Position numbers and translations under genes: made by a program
Part shown: positions 15,951 to 25,327 of the stretch, piece after piece
How positions within the stretch are numbered: the stretch's first letter is position 1
How the letters are laid out: each line of letters begins with the position of its first letter
Notes under the pieces: model-generated
What the model was told of the DNA's origin: nothing
What the model saw: only the letters and a program-made list of their open reading frames with translations
Database searches by the model: none
NCBI RefSeq assembly: GCF_042788235.1
Contig: NZ_JBHZOL010000075.1
Coordinates: 62,001-126,000 of the forward strand
DNA length: 64,000 bases
DNA from: Sphaerothrix epifaneia
GTDB taxonomy: Bacteria; Cyanobacteriota; Cyanobacteriia; Phormidesmidales; Phormidesmidaceae
Direction of reading: 5' to 3'

Positions 15951-17996
15951 TCAGCCTCGCTGGTCAATCACGGTTACTTGAGCGGTGCTGCCGCCTTTTT
16001 GAAACGTCAGCAGACAAAACTGAAAAGTTGGCTTGAGGCCGACAAACCAGGCCGGATCGTTGCGGTAAATCACAATTGGGTCAAGCTGAGTTTGCTGGAG
16101 CAACGCCTTCAGCACCGGCTGGGCATCGGCTTCGTGGGGCATGTGGGCAGGTAGCAGTAACGTGCAAAAACCGTCTGGGCGCAATAAATCGCAGCAGCGC
16201 TCCAGATAGAGTAGTTCCTGACTCAGGCGCTTACGAAAAGACTTGCCCACATTTTGATGTCTATACTGTTCGCTTACCCGCAAATACTCGTTGACATACC
16301 CAAAGCGGCTTTCGTACTGTTGCCAAGCAGTGGCGATCGCCTGATTGTCTAGATACGGTTTTTTCTGCTTGAGAAAGTCAGGGGGACTGATTTGTTCTTG
16401 AGCCAGTAGCGTAGCGTACTCCTGGCAAAAGCTCTCTGCAGTGGGGCCAATTGCCCCCCAAGGCGGATGCCCCAAGATGACGGCAAAGCCACCCTGACGC
16501 GATAAAATTTGCTGAAACTGAAAGCCCCAGTGAATAGGGTTTAGCACCGCCATATCGGCCTGGTTGAGCAACCGTTTTTGCCATTTTCCCTGGCTAAAGC
16601 GATACTGAATGCCGTGTTTCTGGCTGAAGTCGTTGAGCAAAAGTTGATTGAGTTTAGCCTGAGCCTGCTGGTTTAATTCATCAATGCGATCGCGCAAAAA
16701 TTCTGCCTGAACGTAGCGCGGTACGCTGCCCACTTCAGCCATCAAAGACGTTTGATCGCGGTAATGCTCTAAGCTAATATTTTTCTCGGCCAGAATCATG
16801 CGGTAGGTTTCTGCGGCTAGCGGCTGTAGCAGATTGCCTTGTAAAGCCACTGGCGATCGCCGCCGTCGCCCACTTGAGAGCGGGGGAATTTCATCAAATC
16901 CGGCTTCATCTACGCTGACAAAACCCACCAGCGCATCCCCCGCCGCAATATTAAAATCAAGGTGGGGCAAGGGTTCGATCGCGCTAACGGTAGGCGCTGA
17001 AGCCATCAGCGACAGCAGCAGTTGCAGTCGGGCAATTTCAACCGCCAGTTCTGATCGATCGATGCCATAGAGACACTGGCTCAGCAACCACTTTTTCAGG
17101 CTGTAGGCGCTAGTAGCCAGATCCAGCCCCCAAGTTTTGACCCAGGTTTTTAGCTGCGGCGATCGCGTTTTTTGGGCATAGGTGACGACAGGTTGGTAAA
17201 TTTCAACTAGCAGTTGCAAAGCCACCAGCAAGCCCGAACCCGTGCCACAAGCCGGATCTAAAACGGAAAGCTGTGGCAAAATACCCTGAACTAAATATTC
17301 ACAGACGGGTTCATTTAAGCCGTTGCGCAAGTCGGCCAGGGTGGTAAAGGTCGTTTGCAACTGCTGGTTAACTTGTTGAACAATAAAGCCCGATAGCGAT
17401 CGCTGCCACAACGCCGCCCACACTTCGGGTTGGAGATAAAAACGATTGAACTGCTGAGCCTGCCAAAACTGCTCAAACATTTGCGCCAGTTGCCGCAGAT
17501 CGATCGCAGCGGGCTGTTGCTCAGGCAGCGGCGTTTCGCTCAGATGCCAGGGATTTTCACTCAGCCAGCTCAGCAGCCCCTCAAAAACGCGATCGCCAAT
17601 TTTAAGGTCGGGGTATTGTTCTTCCAACCAGTGCGGCCAAAACAAGCTGCTGCCCAGATAGGGAACCTGCCCCAGCAGGCGAGTAACCTCAGCGGGGCGC
17701 TCGTTTGTGGGCAAGCAAAAGCCCTGGAAAAACAAGACTTGAAGAAATTGGGTATAAAACTGATGCGCGCCCCGCTGCTGGCTTTGCCCCAGCTTATTTT
17801 GCAGGTACCATTCGTCGCCGTCGCCAATAAAGCCACGCCGCTGCAGCAGGTAGATTAAAATTAGCCGCCCCAGCAGCACTGTGGCATACCAGCGCCGCTC
17901 TTTGAGGTCAGCTATGCCCTCAAGACCCGCAACTAAGTGAGCGTGCTGCGACTCAAACTCTTCGTAGCGTTTTTCAAAGGCAAATGAATTGTCCAC
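15951..17996 (-). CDS. N6-adenine methylase-like protein with altered catalytic motif
   Basis: A 681-aa protein resembling Eco57I/type IIG-like DNA methylases. Motif I DPACGTGSG binds SAM, and GIDRSELAVEIARLQL is motif II/III-like. The expected catalytic motif IV (N/D)PP(Y/W) reads GHPPWG, with CAT encoding His in place of Asn. The C-terminus stops soon after the core, without an obvious target-recognition domain, and no restriction partner is adjacent. It is therefore either an inactive or repurposed methylase fold. The GTG start is 7 nt after the SRPBCC stop, the third gene of a tight unit with zds. Confidence 0.75.
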   Translation of the reverse strand: MDNSFAFEKRYEEFESQHAHLVAGLEGIADLKERRWYATVLLGRLILIYLLQRRGFIGDGDEWYLQNKLGQSQQRGAHQFYTQFLQVLFFQGFCLPTNERPAEVTRLLGQVPYLGSSLFWPHWLEEQYPDLKIGDRVFEGLLSWLSENPWHLSETPLPEQQPAAIDLRQLAQMFEQFWQAQQFNRFYLQPEVWAALWQRSLSGFIVQQVNQQLQTTFTTLADLRNGLNEPVCEYLVQGILPQLSVLDPACGTGSGLLVALQLLVEIYQPVVTYAQKTRSPQLKTWVKTWGLDLATSAYSLKKWLLSQCLYGIDRSELAVEIARLQLLLSLMASAPTVSAIEPLPHLDFNIAAGDALVGFVSVDEAGFDEIPPLSSGRRRRSPVALQGNLLQPLAAETYRMILAEKNISLEHYRDQTSLMAEVGSVPRYVQAEFLRDRIDELNQQAQAKLNQLLLNDFSQKHGIQYRFSQGKWQKRLLNQADMAVLNPIHWGFQFQQILSRQGGFAVILGHPPWGAIGPTAESFCQEYATLLAQEQISPPDFLKQKKPYLDNQAIATAWQQYESRFGYVNEYLRVSEQYRHQNVGKSFRKRLSQELLYLERCCDLLRPDGFCTLLLPAHMPHEADAQPVLKALLQQTQLDPIVIYRNDPAWFVGLKPTFQFCLLTFQKGGSTAQVTVIDQRG

Positions 17997-18003
17997 CGCG
18001 CCA

Positions 18004-18456
18004 TTACTGCTGGGCTTGGGCTTGGGCTGCTAAAGCATAGTCACGAAAGCGGTTTAAATCAGCCTGAATAGTCGATTCAACAACGCGCCCCAAAAACAGA
18101 TTATCCATCAATTTGCCAATCAAGCCAGGAATCGCATAAGCGATCGTCAGCTTCACCGTACTCCGGCCTTTATGGTCGTAAAACCGAATGGCTCCTCGAT
18201 TTGGCAAGCCATCCACCGACTCCCACTGAATAATTTGATAGGGCACCAGTTTGGTAATTCTCGACAACCAGCTAAACTCAAAGCCGCGAGAAGCCAGTTT
18301 CCAGCGCGAGAGTTCAGGATCGTCTGCCAACACCTGCACAGAATCAATCCATTTCATCCAGCGCGGCATTTGCTCTAAGTCAGACCAAAGGCTCCAGGCA
18401 GTTTCAATCGGAACGTCAACATCAACATATACGCTGTGTTCCAGCCAGTCGCTCAT
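18004..18456 (-). CDS. SRPBCC / cyclase-dehydrase-like protein linked to zds
   Basis: A 150-aa polyketide-cyclase/START-like protein: VYVDVDVPIETAWSLWSDLEQMPRWMKWIDSV at the N-terminus, then WLSRITKLVPYQIIQWESVDGLPNRG and the C-terminal helix. The gene lies 8 nt (or less) behind zds. A similar zds plus SRPBCC pairing is known in other cyanobacteria (Synechocystis slr0940/slr0941), which suggests a role in carotenoid biosynthesis or carrying a hydrophobic intermediate. That role is inferred from context. Confidence 0.85.
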   Translation of the reverse strand: MSDWLEHSVYVDVDVPIETAWSLWSDLEQMPRWMKWIDSVQVLADDPELSRWKLASRGFEFSWLSRITKLVPYQIIQWESVDGLPNRGAIRFYDHKGRSTVKLTIAYAIPGLIGKLMDNLFLGRVVESTIQADLNRFRDYALAAQAQAQQ

Positions 18457-18464
18457 ACTCCCTA

Positions 18465-19901
18465 TTACCCAACTGTTGCTAAAATCGCCGCCGCCGCTTG
18501 CTTCCCGGAAAGGGTTGCCCCTTCCATACTATCGATATAGTCTTGCTGCGTATAGCTACCAGCCAAGAAAAAGTTAGCAATGGGCGTTTTCTGAGCGGGT
18601 CGGTAAGGATCCATACCGGGCGCTTCACGGTAGAGCGACTTAGCCAGTTTGACAACGCTGTACCAAGTCATGTTTAACTCACGAGACGAGGGGAAAAGAT
18701 CCTGCACTTGTTTGAGGACGTGCTGAGCGATCGCTTCGTTGCTCTGCTTAATAAACGGATCGCCAGGCGTCAGCACAAGCTGCATTAAAGAGCCTTCGCC
18801 CGGACGGTAGTAGTCTTTAGGGCTAGCCAAAGCCAAATCAGCAAAGCAAGAAAAATCGGCATCGGGCGTATAGAGCAAGTTGTCGAGTCCGGCGGCTCGC
18901 TCAAGCTGTCGTCGAGCCTCGGCGTCGTTCAATTCGGTAACCCAACCATCAAAGCGAAGCTGCACCGTAGCCACGGGTACGGCATCGAGCTGATAGATGT
19001 TGTCAAATTCTGGCAGCGATCGCCACGCAGTTGGCAACAACCGCTGAATCCCAGGCACATCACAAGCCGCCAGATAAGCATCTGCTGTAATGGTTTCTTC
19101 GCTATCGCCGTTAGCCACCACCAACCCAGTCACCTGAATATGGTCACCTTCGCCAGTAAACAAAATTTGGCGGGTTTGCCGTCGGGTATGAATTTTTACG
19201 CCGCGTGCCGTCAAATAATCCACAATCGGCTTGTGCAAATATTCAGCCGGAGAACCTGCCAGCAAGTTGAGGCGAGAAGCTTCTGTTTTAGTCGCAAACA
19301 TTTGAAAAATCGTCAGCATACAGCGGGCTGAGATTTGTTCAGTATCAATAAAACCCAGGGCATAAGCAATCGGATTCCACATCCGTTTGAGGCTACCATT
19401 CGAGCCGCCGTGGCGGCGAAACCAATCAGCAAAGCTAAACTTGTCTAAAGCTCGGATCTGCTTCATCGCCCCCTGGTAGTCCACCAAACCGCGTACCACA
19501 GGACTGGTCGCCAGCGCCAGAGAATTTTGCAGCTTGTCTTGCCAGGAAAGTTGAGGCGTTGTGAAAAAAGCCTTCAGCCCGTTAAACGGCGCTCCCAGTG
19601 GAAAGCGAAAGTCTAGCTGTCTAACGTCTCCCCCCCGGTTGATGAAAGTGTGGGTATGCTGCTTGGCTAGCAAGTTGTCTAAAGCGCCCACTTTTTGCAT
19701 TAGCGCAAACAGGTTGGCATAGTTGTAGAAAAAGACATGCAGCCCCATTTCGATATGGTTGCCGTCTTTATCAACCCAACTACCGACTTTGCCACCAACA
19801 AACGGACGGGCCTCAAAAATTTCGACCTCATGTCCGGCATCGGCCAGATCAACGGCTGTAGCTAGACCCGCCAACCCAGCCCCGACAATTGCAACTCGCA
19901 T
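18465..19901 (-). CDS. zds: zeta-carotene desaturase (plant type)
   Basis: A 478-aa FAD-dependent desaturase converting 9,9'-di-cis-zeta-carotene through neurosporene to lycopene. The dinucleotide-binding motif VAIVGAGLAGLATAVDLADAG begins at residue 3, followed by EARPFVGGKVGSW. The region SARCMLTIFQMFATKTEASRLNLLAGSP is typical of Zds rather than phytoene desaturase. The C-terminal FAD motif is FFLAGSYTQQDYIDSMEGA. The ATG at 19901 is preferred to a TTG two codons upstream. It is the first gene of the zds/SRPBCC/methylase-like unit. Confidence 0.93.
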   Translation of the reverse strand: MRVAIVGAGLAGLATAVDLADAGHEVEIFEARPFVGGKVGSWVDKDGNHIEMGLHVFFYNYANLFALMQKVGALDNLLAKQHTHTFINRGGDVRQLDFRFPLGAPFNGLKAFFTTPQLSWQDKLQNSLALATSPVVRGLVDYQGAMKQIRALDKFSFADWFRRHGGSNGSLKRMWNPIAYALGFIDTEQISARCMLTIFQMFATKTEASRLNLLAGSPAEYLHKPIVDYLTARGVKIHTRRQTRQILFTGEGDHIQVTGLVVANGDSEETITADAYLAACDVPGIQRLLPTAWRSLPEFDNIYQLDAVPVATVQLRFDGWVTELNDAEARRQLERAAGLDNLLYTPDADFSCFADLALASPKDYYRPGEGSLMQLVLTPGDPFIKQSNEAIAQHVLKQVQDLFPSSRELNMTWYSVVKLAKSLYREAPGMDPYRPAQKTPIANFFLAGSYTQQDYIDSMEGATLSGKQAAAAILATVG

Positions 19902-19974
19902 GCTCAACCTGTCTAATTAACGTTAGCTTCACACATTTTAATAGTGCGCTGACGTTTACGGCAGACTTCAGACC

Positions 19975-21669
19975 CTAAAAGTCAACTTCCCAATCGACGG
20001 CAAACTGAAGTTGAAGCGGTCTGAGGTTGAGTTCTTCTGGCGATCGCGATCGCGCCTCAAACAAGGCCATCAGGTGTTTAGGTTCTGGTTGCCCCCTAGC
20101 CGCTCCCGTCACCCCAGCCGCAATGACCACCCCACAGCGCCCCTGGCTGTCTTTTTGCCACTGTCGCCAAGCTTTCAAGCGGCGCTCGTCTGTTTTGTCG
20201 CCTTTAAGAAATTCACCAAACAGATGAAACTCACCATCCCCCGTCTGCAACAAACCCAAGTCGTACTGTTGGTCGCTGATGGGATCATTGCCCTGGTTGA
20301 AGCAAACGGAGCGAATTCCCCCTGCCTGCTTCAGATCGTGAATCAGCGCCTGGGCTTTAGGGCGCGAGGTTTGAATCAGCACAACCGGAATTTCAACAGC
20401 TATTGCCGAGAGAGGCTCTTCCGCTTCTAAACTGGGCTGGTGATACGTTTTAGGATGTTGGGTGAGCGTATCAATCCAGGCGTGCGGCAGGGGGCGCAAA
20501 ATGATGATGGCTCCCTCGGGCACATAGTCATCGCGCAAAATGGGTTCGCCTGCGTCTAGCCGTAGTTCCCCAGAGCGCTCAGCCCGCTCAGTTTCTTGGG
20601 TTAACTCTGTGGCAACTTCGGGTAGGGTACGGACGGTAATGGTCACCGTAGCGGGTTTGGCATTTTCCTCAGGGTTGGGAATGCGATATTGGCCGCTCAT
20701 AGCCGGAAAAAGCGACTTTTCTAGGGTGCGATAGTGCTTGGCCAGAAAGCGATGGAAAGCTTCTAGCGCCACTATCGTGGTCGCAGCTTCTTCTACAGCC
20801 AAGGTACTGCGTAATCCTTCTAGCGGATGCAAGCTACCAAATTCGGGTTCTACCGCGCTGGGAGCCATACCTTTCCACAGCGCCGAAAACTGAGCCATTG
20901 AGGGCGGCATTTCGACTTCGTCGTCGTCTTCGATCAGCTCAAAATTAACGAATAAACAGTCTTGTTCTAAAAAAGCTTGCTGCAGTTGCTTAGAAGAACC
21001 TTGAACGCTGAGAACCCGCTGGCGAAACTGCTTGAGCGATTCTAAAGATCGATACATCAGCAGGCCATATTCGACCCCAGCCATACCCAAAACCGAGACA
21101 TATAAAGTTTGAATATCCCAGCGGTTAATTTCTAGGGCAATAATTTGCTGTTCGTTTAGCACATGCCAAGGGGCGTCTTGCCAGATTTGATGCGCTTTAT
21201 CAATCAGGCGTTCTGCATAGGCTTCAGGTAGCTTGGGGGTACTCTGCTGGACATACTGCATTAACCCCGAAAAGATTTCGTCGATTAGCGGCAAGCTGGG
21301 AACATAGTCAATCTCAATATCCAGTTCTTGAAGCGCTCCTCGTAGAAAAAAATGAATTTCGCGATCGCGCACAACAATTTTTTGCGGGCGTCCGGGTTCG
21401 GCTGGCCCTTGAGGCCGCTCGATCGCTTGCAGCAAGGCTCTAACTACAGCTTCATGACCTGTTTCAGCCGGAACCACGCTAATCGATCGCACCACCCCTT
21501 GAGTGCCATCTACCCACAAAATGCAGTCGCCCTCACCACTGGCTTCAGCCATTTCATGTTCTTCAGCCAAGGCACCCACTTCTAACCTGCGGCGATCGCC
21601 CTCCCAAACCCCTGGCAGCTTCGGAAGACGGTTGATGCGACGGCTGGTAAATCGATTCAGCGAACTCAT
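19975..21669 (-). CDS. large conserved cyanobacterial protein, DUF6930-like
   Basis: A 564-aa soluble protein, not confidently recognised. The N-terminal half (about 1-170) contains GVWEGDRRRL...CILWVDGTQGVVRSI and PQKIVVRDREIHFFLRGAL, which resembles DUF6930. The middle is helical with an acidic patch (EDDDEVEMPPS). The C-terminal half has a repeated VVLIQTSRPKAQAL and ending LQFAVDWEVDF. No catalytic motif or membrane segment is seen. It is divergent from iscA and function is unknown. Confidence 0.65.
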   Translation of the reverse strand: MSSLNRFTSRRINRLPKLPGVWEGDRRRLEVGALAEEHEMAEASGEGDCILWVDGTQGVVRSISVVPAETGHEAVVRALLQAIERPQGPAEPGRPQKIVVRDREIHFFLRGALQELDIEIDYVPSLPLIDEIFSGLMQYVQQSTPKLPEAYAERLIDKAHQIWQDAPWHVLNEQQIIALEINRWDIQTLYVSVLGMAGVEYGLLMYRSLESLKQFRQRVLSVQGSSKQLQQAFLEQDCLFVNFELIEDDDEVEMPPSMAQFSALWKGMAPSAVEPEFGSLHPLEGLRSTLAVEEAATTIVALEAFHRFLAKHYRTLEKSLFPAMSGQYRIPNPEENAKPATVTITVRTLPEVATELTQETERAERSGELRLDAGEPILRDDYVPEGAIIILRPLPHAWIDTLTQHPKTYHQPSLEAEEPLSAIAVEIPVVLIQTSRPKAQALIHDLKQAGGIRSVCFNQGNDPISDQQYDLGLLQTGDGEFHLFGEFLKGDKTDERRLKAWRQWQKDSQGRCGVVIAAGVTGAARGQPEPKHLMALFEARSRSPEELNLRPLQLQFAVDWEVDF

Positions 21670-21987
21670 AAAGCAGATGACTTAATAATCAGTAATGTCT
21701 TAAAAATTAAGAATTTGCGAACAGAGGGAGCGCCCTGATAGCCATCAGCAACTCAAAAGGGCGGCGGTAGCGGCGGCTGATATAGGGAATTTTCTAGTCA
21801 CGATATAAATTTGTTTAATTGGTTGAATGTGAGCAGGCACCGTTTCTAGCCAAACGATACCTATTCTCTAGGCTATCCTAGAAAGATAGGTGTGCAGTGA
21901 TTCTAACTGGTTAGGGTCTGAGGTTGAACTAAGATTGCAGGCATAACCTCACTTGAATCGATAGCGGAAAGGAATTCTTTAAACCCG
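21670..21987. other. divergent intergenic region before iscA
   Basis: 318 nt. A GGAAAGGAA purine stretch at about 21965-21973 may serve iscA translation. I see no unambiguous -35/-10 pair and no gene. Confidence 0.5.
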
Positions 21988-22344
21988 ATGACACAAGTAA
22001 CCCAACCTACAAAAGGCATTCAGATGTCGGAGGCGGCGCTGAAGCACGTCCTCAATTTGCGTCAAAGCCAAGGGGGACAAGATCTCTGTTTGAGAGTAGG
22101 GGTTCGCCAAGGCGGTTGTTCTGGCATGAGCTACATGATGGATTTTGCGGATCCTGAGAGCATTACCGAACAAGACGAAGTCTACGATTACGAGGGCTTT
22201 AAGGTAATTTGCGATCGCAAAAGTCTCCTTTATCTCTACGGGCTGATGCTCGATTACAGCGATGCGTTAATTGGGGGAGGTTTTCAGTTTACCAATCCTA
22301 ATGCTAACCAAACCTGCGGCTGTGGCAAATCTTTTGGCACTTAA
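21988..22344 (+). CDS. A-type iron-sulfur carrier (IscA/SufA/HesB family)
   Basis: A 118-aa protein with the three conserved A-type Cys: one in GVRQGGCSGMSY (about residue 48) and the C-terminal CGCG pair in NQTCGCGKSF. It receives and delivers Fe-S clusters or iron. The N-terminal GIQMSEAALKHVLNLR and FTNPNANQTCGCG are family signatures. It stands alone with its own terminator, so it is not in a suf operon here. IscA versus SufA naming cannot be decided. Confidence 0.92.
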   Translation: MTQVTQPTKGIQMSEAALKHVLNLRQSQGGQDLCLRVGVRQGGCSGMSYMMDFADPESITEQDEVYDYEGFKVICDRKSLLYLYGLMLDYSDALIGGGFQFTNPNANQTCGCGKSFGT

Positions 22345-22380
22345 GCCTTGATGCCTTAGCTCCACAAAAATAATTTTTAA

Positions 22381-22407
22381 ATCCAGGCAATTGCCTGGAT
22401 TTTTTTA
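22381..22407 (+). terminator. rho-independent terminator after the IscA-like gene
   Basis: A perfect 20-nt palindrome (22381-22400) is followed directly by a run of T. It insulates the injection-system locus from the upstream gene. Confidence 0.9.
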
Positions 22408-22459
22408 TGCTGGACTCAATCCGGCTCTTTGCTCTGAAAGGTCGCCTAGATGATCTTTT

Positions 22460-22487
22460 TTTACGAATAGTGCTTGTTTCTTACAAT
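22460..22487 (+). promoter_or_regulatory. candidate promoter of the injection-system operon
   Basis: TTTACG at 22460-22465 and TACAAT at 22482-22487 have a 16-nt spacer, about 185 nt upstream of the sheath start. This is the best pair in the 22408-22672 gap. The long leader makes the call tentative. Confidence 0.35.
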
Positions 22488-22672
22488 TTGTGGTTTCTTC
22501 GTTGAGAAATTGCTTTCATGACTGAGTAGAGAGGCACATCTACTGATTTTTAATTGAGCTGAAATTTCTGGCGATCGCCGCATTTAGATCCAGATATCAT
22601 CTCTCATGCCATCACAATCCTTGCTTAACTTTATGGCTTGGCGGTGTCGTACTTGAATTAGGAGAGCGTCCC

Positions 22673-25315
22673 ATGCCGATTACACCGACCTATCCGGGCG
22701 TTTACATTGAGGAGATTCCCAGTGGTGTCCGTACTATTGCGGGGGTGTCCACCTCAATTGCGGCTTTTGTGGGTTATTTTTCTCAAGGCTTGATGAATAA
22801 AGCCGTCCAAATTTTCAATATGGGCGACTTTGAACGTGAGTTTGGTGGCCTCAATCGTCGCAGCGAAGCCAGCTATGGGATTCAACAGTTTTTCTTAAAT
22901 GGCGGCACTGAAGCTTGGGTCGTGCGCACTGCCAGCGGTGGCGTTGCCGCAGCCGATGTGCAAATTCAGGCCAGCATGGGCGGCGCAACCGCGTTGACCG
23001 TACAAGCCGGACAGCGTGACCCAACGACCCACCCTGAATTGATCAATCCTGGCACCTGGGGCAACAATCTGCGCGTCAATATTGACTATCCGACGCCCCT
23101 TTCGGGCGATCGCTTCAACTTAAGCGTTGCCTTAATCGAAACCAGCAACGGCCAGGAAGTGATCGTTCGTTCCGAGGTTTTTAACGGCCTAACTATGGAT
23201 GCAACCGATCTGGCGCGGTTTGTCGGTGCCGTGGTTAATGATGAGTTTTCCGGCTCCAAGCTGATCAGAGTGACGCCCACAGGTAGCAGCCGTCCTGCCC
23301 AAACAGGAACCGTCTCGGCTCCCCTCAACCCCTTTCCGGCGATTACCAATCCCAATCGCCAGCTTAGCGTTACCATTGGCAGTCACTCAGGCATTGCCCG
23401 ACTAGCGGCTACGCCCACCTCCCTAGCCGAAGCCCGCACCTTATTAGCCGCTGCGATTCAGGCAGCTCGTCCAGATCTCAAAGCTTTTTCACAGGCGAGC
23501 GTTGCCATCGGAGACGATCGCTTGAGAATTTTAGCTGGCCCCACGGCGGCTAGCGATCGCCTGACTTTTGCCGCCGCGAGCGATCCAACGGCGGCTAAGC
23601 TGGGGCTGCTAGCAGGTGAAGCGCGGGCTGGGGTTTTATCTGCAGATTTGAGCGGGGCTGGCTGGCCGCTGAGTGGTCAGATCGAAATCACCGTCGGCGG
23701 CAGTGGCCCAATAACGCTCAGTCTAGCGACGATGGGCGATATTGATCAAGCACGAACGGAGCTAGAAACTCGCATACGGGCGGCCTCTAGCGATCCCGGT
23801 GCGGCTGGCGACGCCGAGGCTTTTGCCAATGCGCGGGTGATTGCCTACCGCGACGCGGGTGCCGCTGACGAACGGCTAATTGTGCTGGCAGGGACAGCCG
23901 CCACCGCCGTTAGCGTTGCCCAATCAGGAACCGATACCTTGGTTGACGACTTGGGGCTAGGCGCGACTGCCACCACTGTTGCCGCGTTCGTTTCTGAGCC
24001 TATTAGCTCAACGCCGCTGGTTTCAACCGGAGACACGGTGGCGATGGCCTTTGCGGCTGGTACCCCCGAAACGGCAACGTTCGCCACCGGAGCCAATACC
24101 CTAAGCGCGATCGCAGCGGCTTTAGAAACGGCAATTCGCAATGCCAATGCAGCCACTAGCTTTACCGCTGCCCGCGTGGCGATTTATCCCTTTGGGCCAG
24201 GGCGTTTAGTCCTTCTTTCGGGCAATGCGGGCGATAGCGTCACGATCACCGCCCCGGTAACCGACAGTTCAACCGTGGCAGAATTAGGACTCGATACCGC
24301 CGCCGCCAACGTCCAAAGCTACGCCCTAGGGGCTGGAGCCGCGATCGCCAGTACCGCACAGGGCATAGGTACCGTCGGTGCTGATGGTAGCCCGCCCAAT
24401 AGCACTGCTTTGATTGGCGATTCTACCGCTAAAACCGGGATGAATGCGCTACGTGATGTGGATTTGTTCAATCTCCTTTGTATTCCCAGAACCGCTGTCA
24501 TAGCTGGAACAGATGCCTTATCGGCTACCGACGCTTTTGCCGTACTGGCAGCGGCTAGAGACTTCTGTGAAGAACGGCGAGCCTTCTTGCTAATCGACCC
24601 TCCCACAGGCGTTGACGCCGTTCAGGAAGTAAAAGACTGGCTCGATGCCAACAATAATTTGCGCAGCCAAAACGCCGCCTTTTATTTTCCCCGCGTTTTA
24701 ATGCCCGACCCGCTGAATGACTTCAAGCTTAGAGCCGTGGGGCCTAGCGGTACGCTCGCCGGACTCTATGCCCGAACGGACAGCGATCGCGGTGTTTGGA
24801 AAGCGCCAGCTGGCACCGAAGCCACGCTCAGCAACGTTTTTAAGCTAGAGACGCCGCTCACAGATGCCGAAAACGGTACGCTCAATCCGCTGGCGATTAA
24901 CTGTCTGCGCACCTTCCCCATTTACGGCACGATTTGCTGGGGCGCACGCACCTTAGACGGCGCAGATGCCATTGGCTCTGAGTATAAATATGTCCCGGTA
25001 CGACGGCTGGCGCTGTTTATTGAAGAAACCTTGTTTCGGGGGCTGAAGTGGGTGGTTTTTGAACCCAACGATGAGCCACTCTGGGCCCAAATTCGCCTCA
25101 ATGTGGGGGCGTTTATGAATACCTTATTTCGGCAGGGTGCTTTTCAGGGGCAGACACCGCGCCAAGCCTACCTGGTGAAGTGCGACAAAGAAACCACCAC
25201 CCAAAACGACATCGATCGCGGCATGGTTAACATTTTGGTTGGGTTTGCGCCGCTGAAGCCAGCCGAATTTGTCTTCATTAAATTACAGCAGCTTGCTGGC
25301 CAGATTCAAACCTAG
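22673..25315 (+). CDS. contractile tail sheath protein with repeat insertion (eCIS)
   Basis: An 880-aa phage-tail-sheath family protein. The N-terminal MPITPTYPGVYIEEIPSG and the C-terminal domain (about 575-880; RDFCEERRAFLLIDPP, YKYVPVRRLALFIEETLFRGLKWVVFEPND, ARTLDG) form the sheath core. That core contracts to drive the inner tube out. Between them (about 229-542) are three related units of ~90-100 residues. Each has a helix with LxxAIxAA, a strand RLxIL(A/S)G and an ending LGL. Known eCIS sheaths are usually about 350-500 residues, so this one is enlarged by an Ala/Thr-rich surface domain. A GGAGAG ribosome-binding site precedes the ATG. It is first in an operon with the tube gene. Confidence 0.95.
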   Translation: MPITPTYPGVYIEEIPSGVRTIAGVSTSIAAFVGYFSQGLMNKAVQIFNMGDFEREFGGLNRRSEASYGIQQFFLNGGTEAWVVRTASGGVAAADVQIQASMGGATALTVQAGQRDPTTHPELINPGTWGNNLRVNIDYPTPLSGDRFNLSVALIETSNGQEVIVRSEVFNGLTMDATDLARFVGAVVNDEFSGSKLIRVTPTGSSRPAQTGTVSAPLNPFPAITNPNRQLSVTIGSHSGIARLAATPTSLAEARTLLAAAIQAARPDLKAFSQASVAIGDDRLRILAGPTAASDRLTFAAASDPTAAKLGLLAGEARAGVLSADLSGAGWPLSGQIEITVGGSGPITLSLATMGDIDQARTELETRIRAASSDPGAAGDAEAFANARVIAYRDAGAADERLIVLAGTAATAVSVAQSGTDTLVDDLGLGATATTVAAFVSEPISSTPLVSTGDTVAMAFAAGTPETATFATGANTLSAIAAALETAIRNANAATSFTAARVAIYPFGPGRLVLLSGNAGDSVTITAPVTDSSTVAELGLDTAAANVQSYALGAGAAIASTAQGIGTVGADGSPPNSTALIGDSTAKTGMNALRDVDLFNLLCIPRTAVIAGTDALSATDAFAVLAAARDFCEERRAFLLIDPPTGVDAVQEVKDWLDANNNLRSQNAAFYFPRVLMPDPLNDFKLRAVGPSGTLAGLYARTDSDRGVWKAPAGTEATLSNVFKLETPLTDAENGTLNPLAINCLRTFPIYGTICWGARTLDGADAIGSEYKYVPVRRLALFIEETLFRGLKWVVFEPNDEPLWAQIRLNVGAFMNTLFRQGAFQGQTPRQAYLVKCDKETTTQNDIDRGMVNILVGFAPLKPAEFVFIKLQQLAGQIQT
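23357..24298 (+). repeat. three tandem protein-level repeats inside the sheath gene
   Basis: Units are at about 23357-23617 (sheath residues 229-315), 23669-23962 (333-430) and 24026-24298 (452-542). Shared order: beta segment, helix LAEARTLLAAAIQAA / IDQARTELETRIRAA / LSAIAAALETAIRNA, then F-x-x-A-x-V, RL-x-(I/V)-L-(A/S)-G, and A-x-LGL. DNA identity between units is low, so duplication is old. Confidence 0.75.
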
Positions 25316-25327
25316 GAGGAGCGCATC

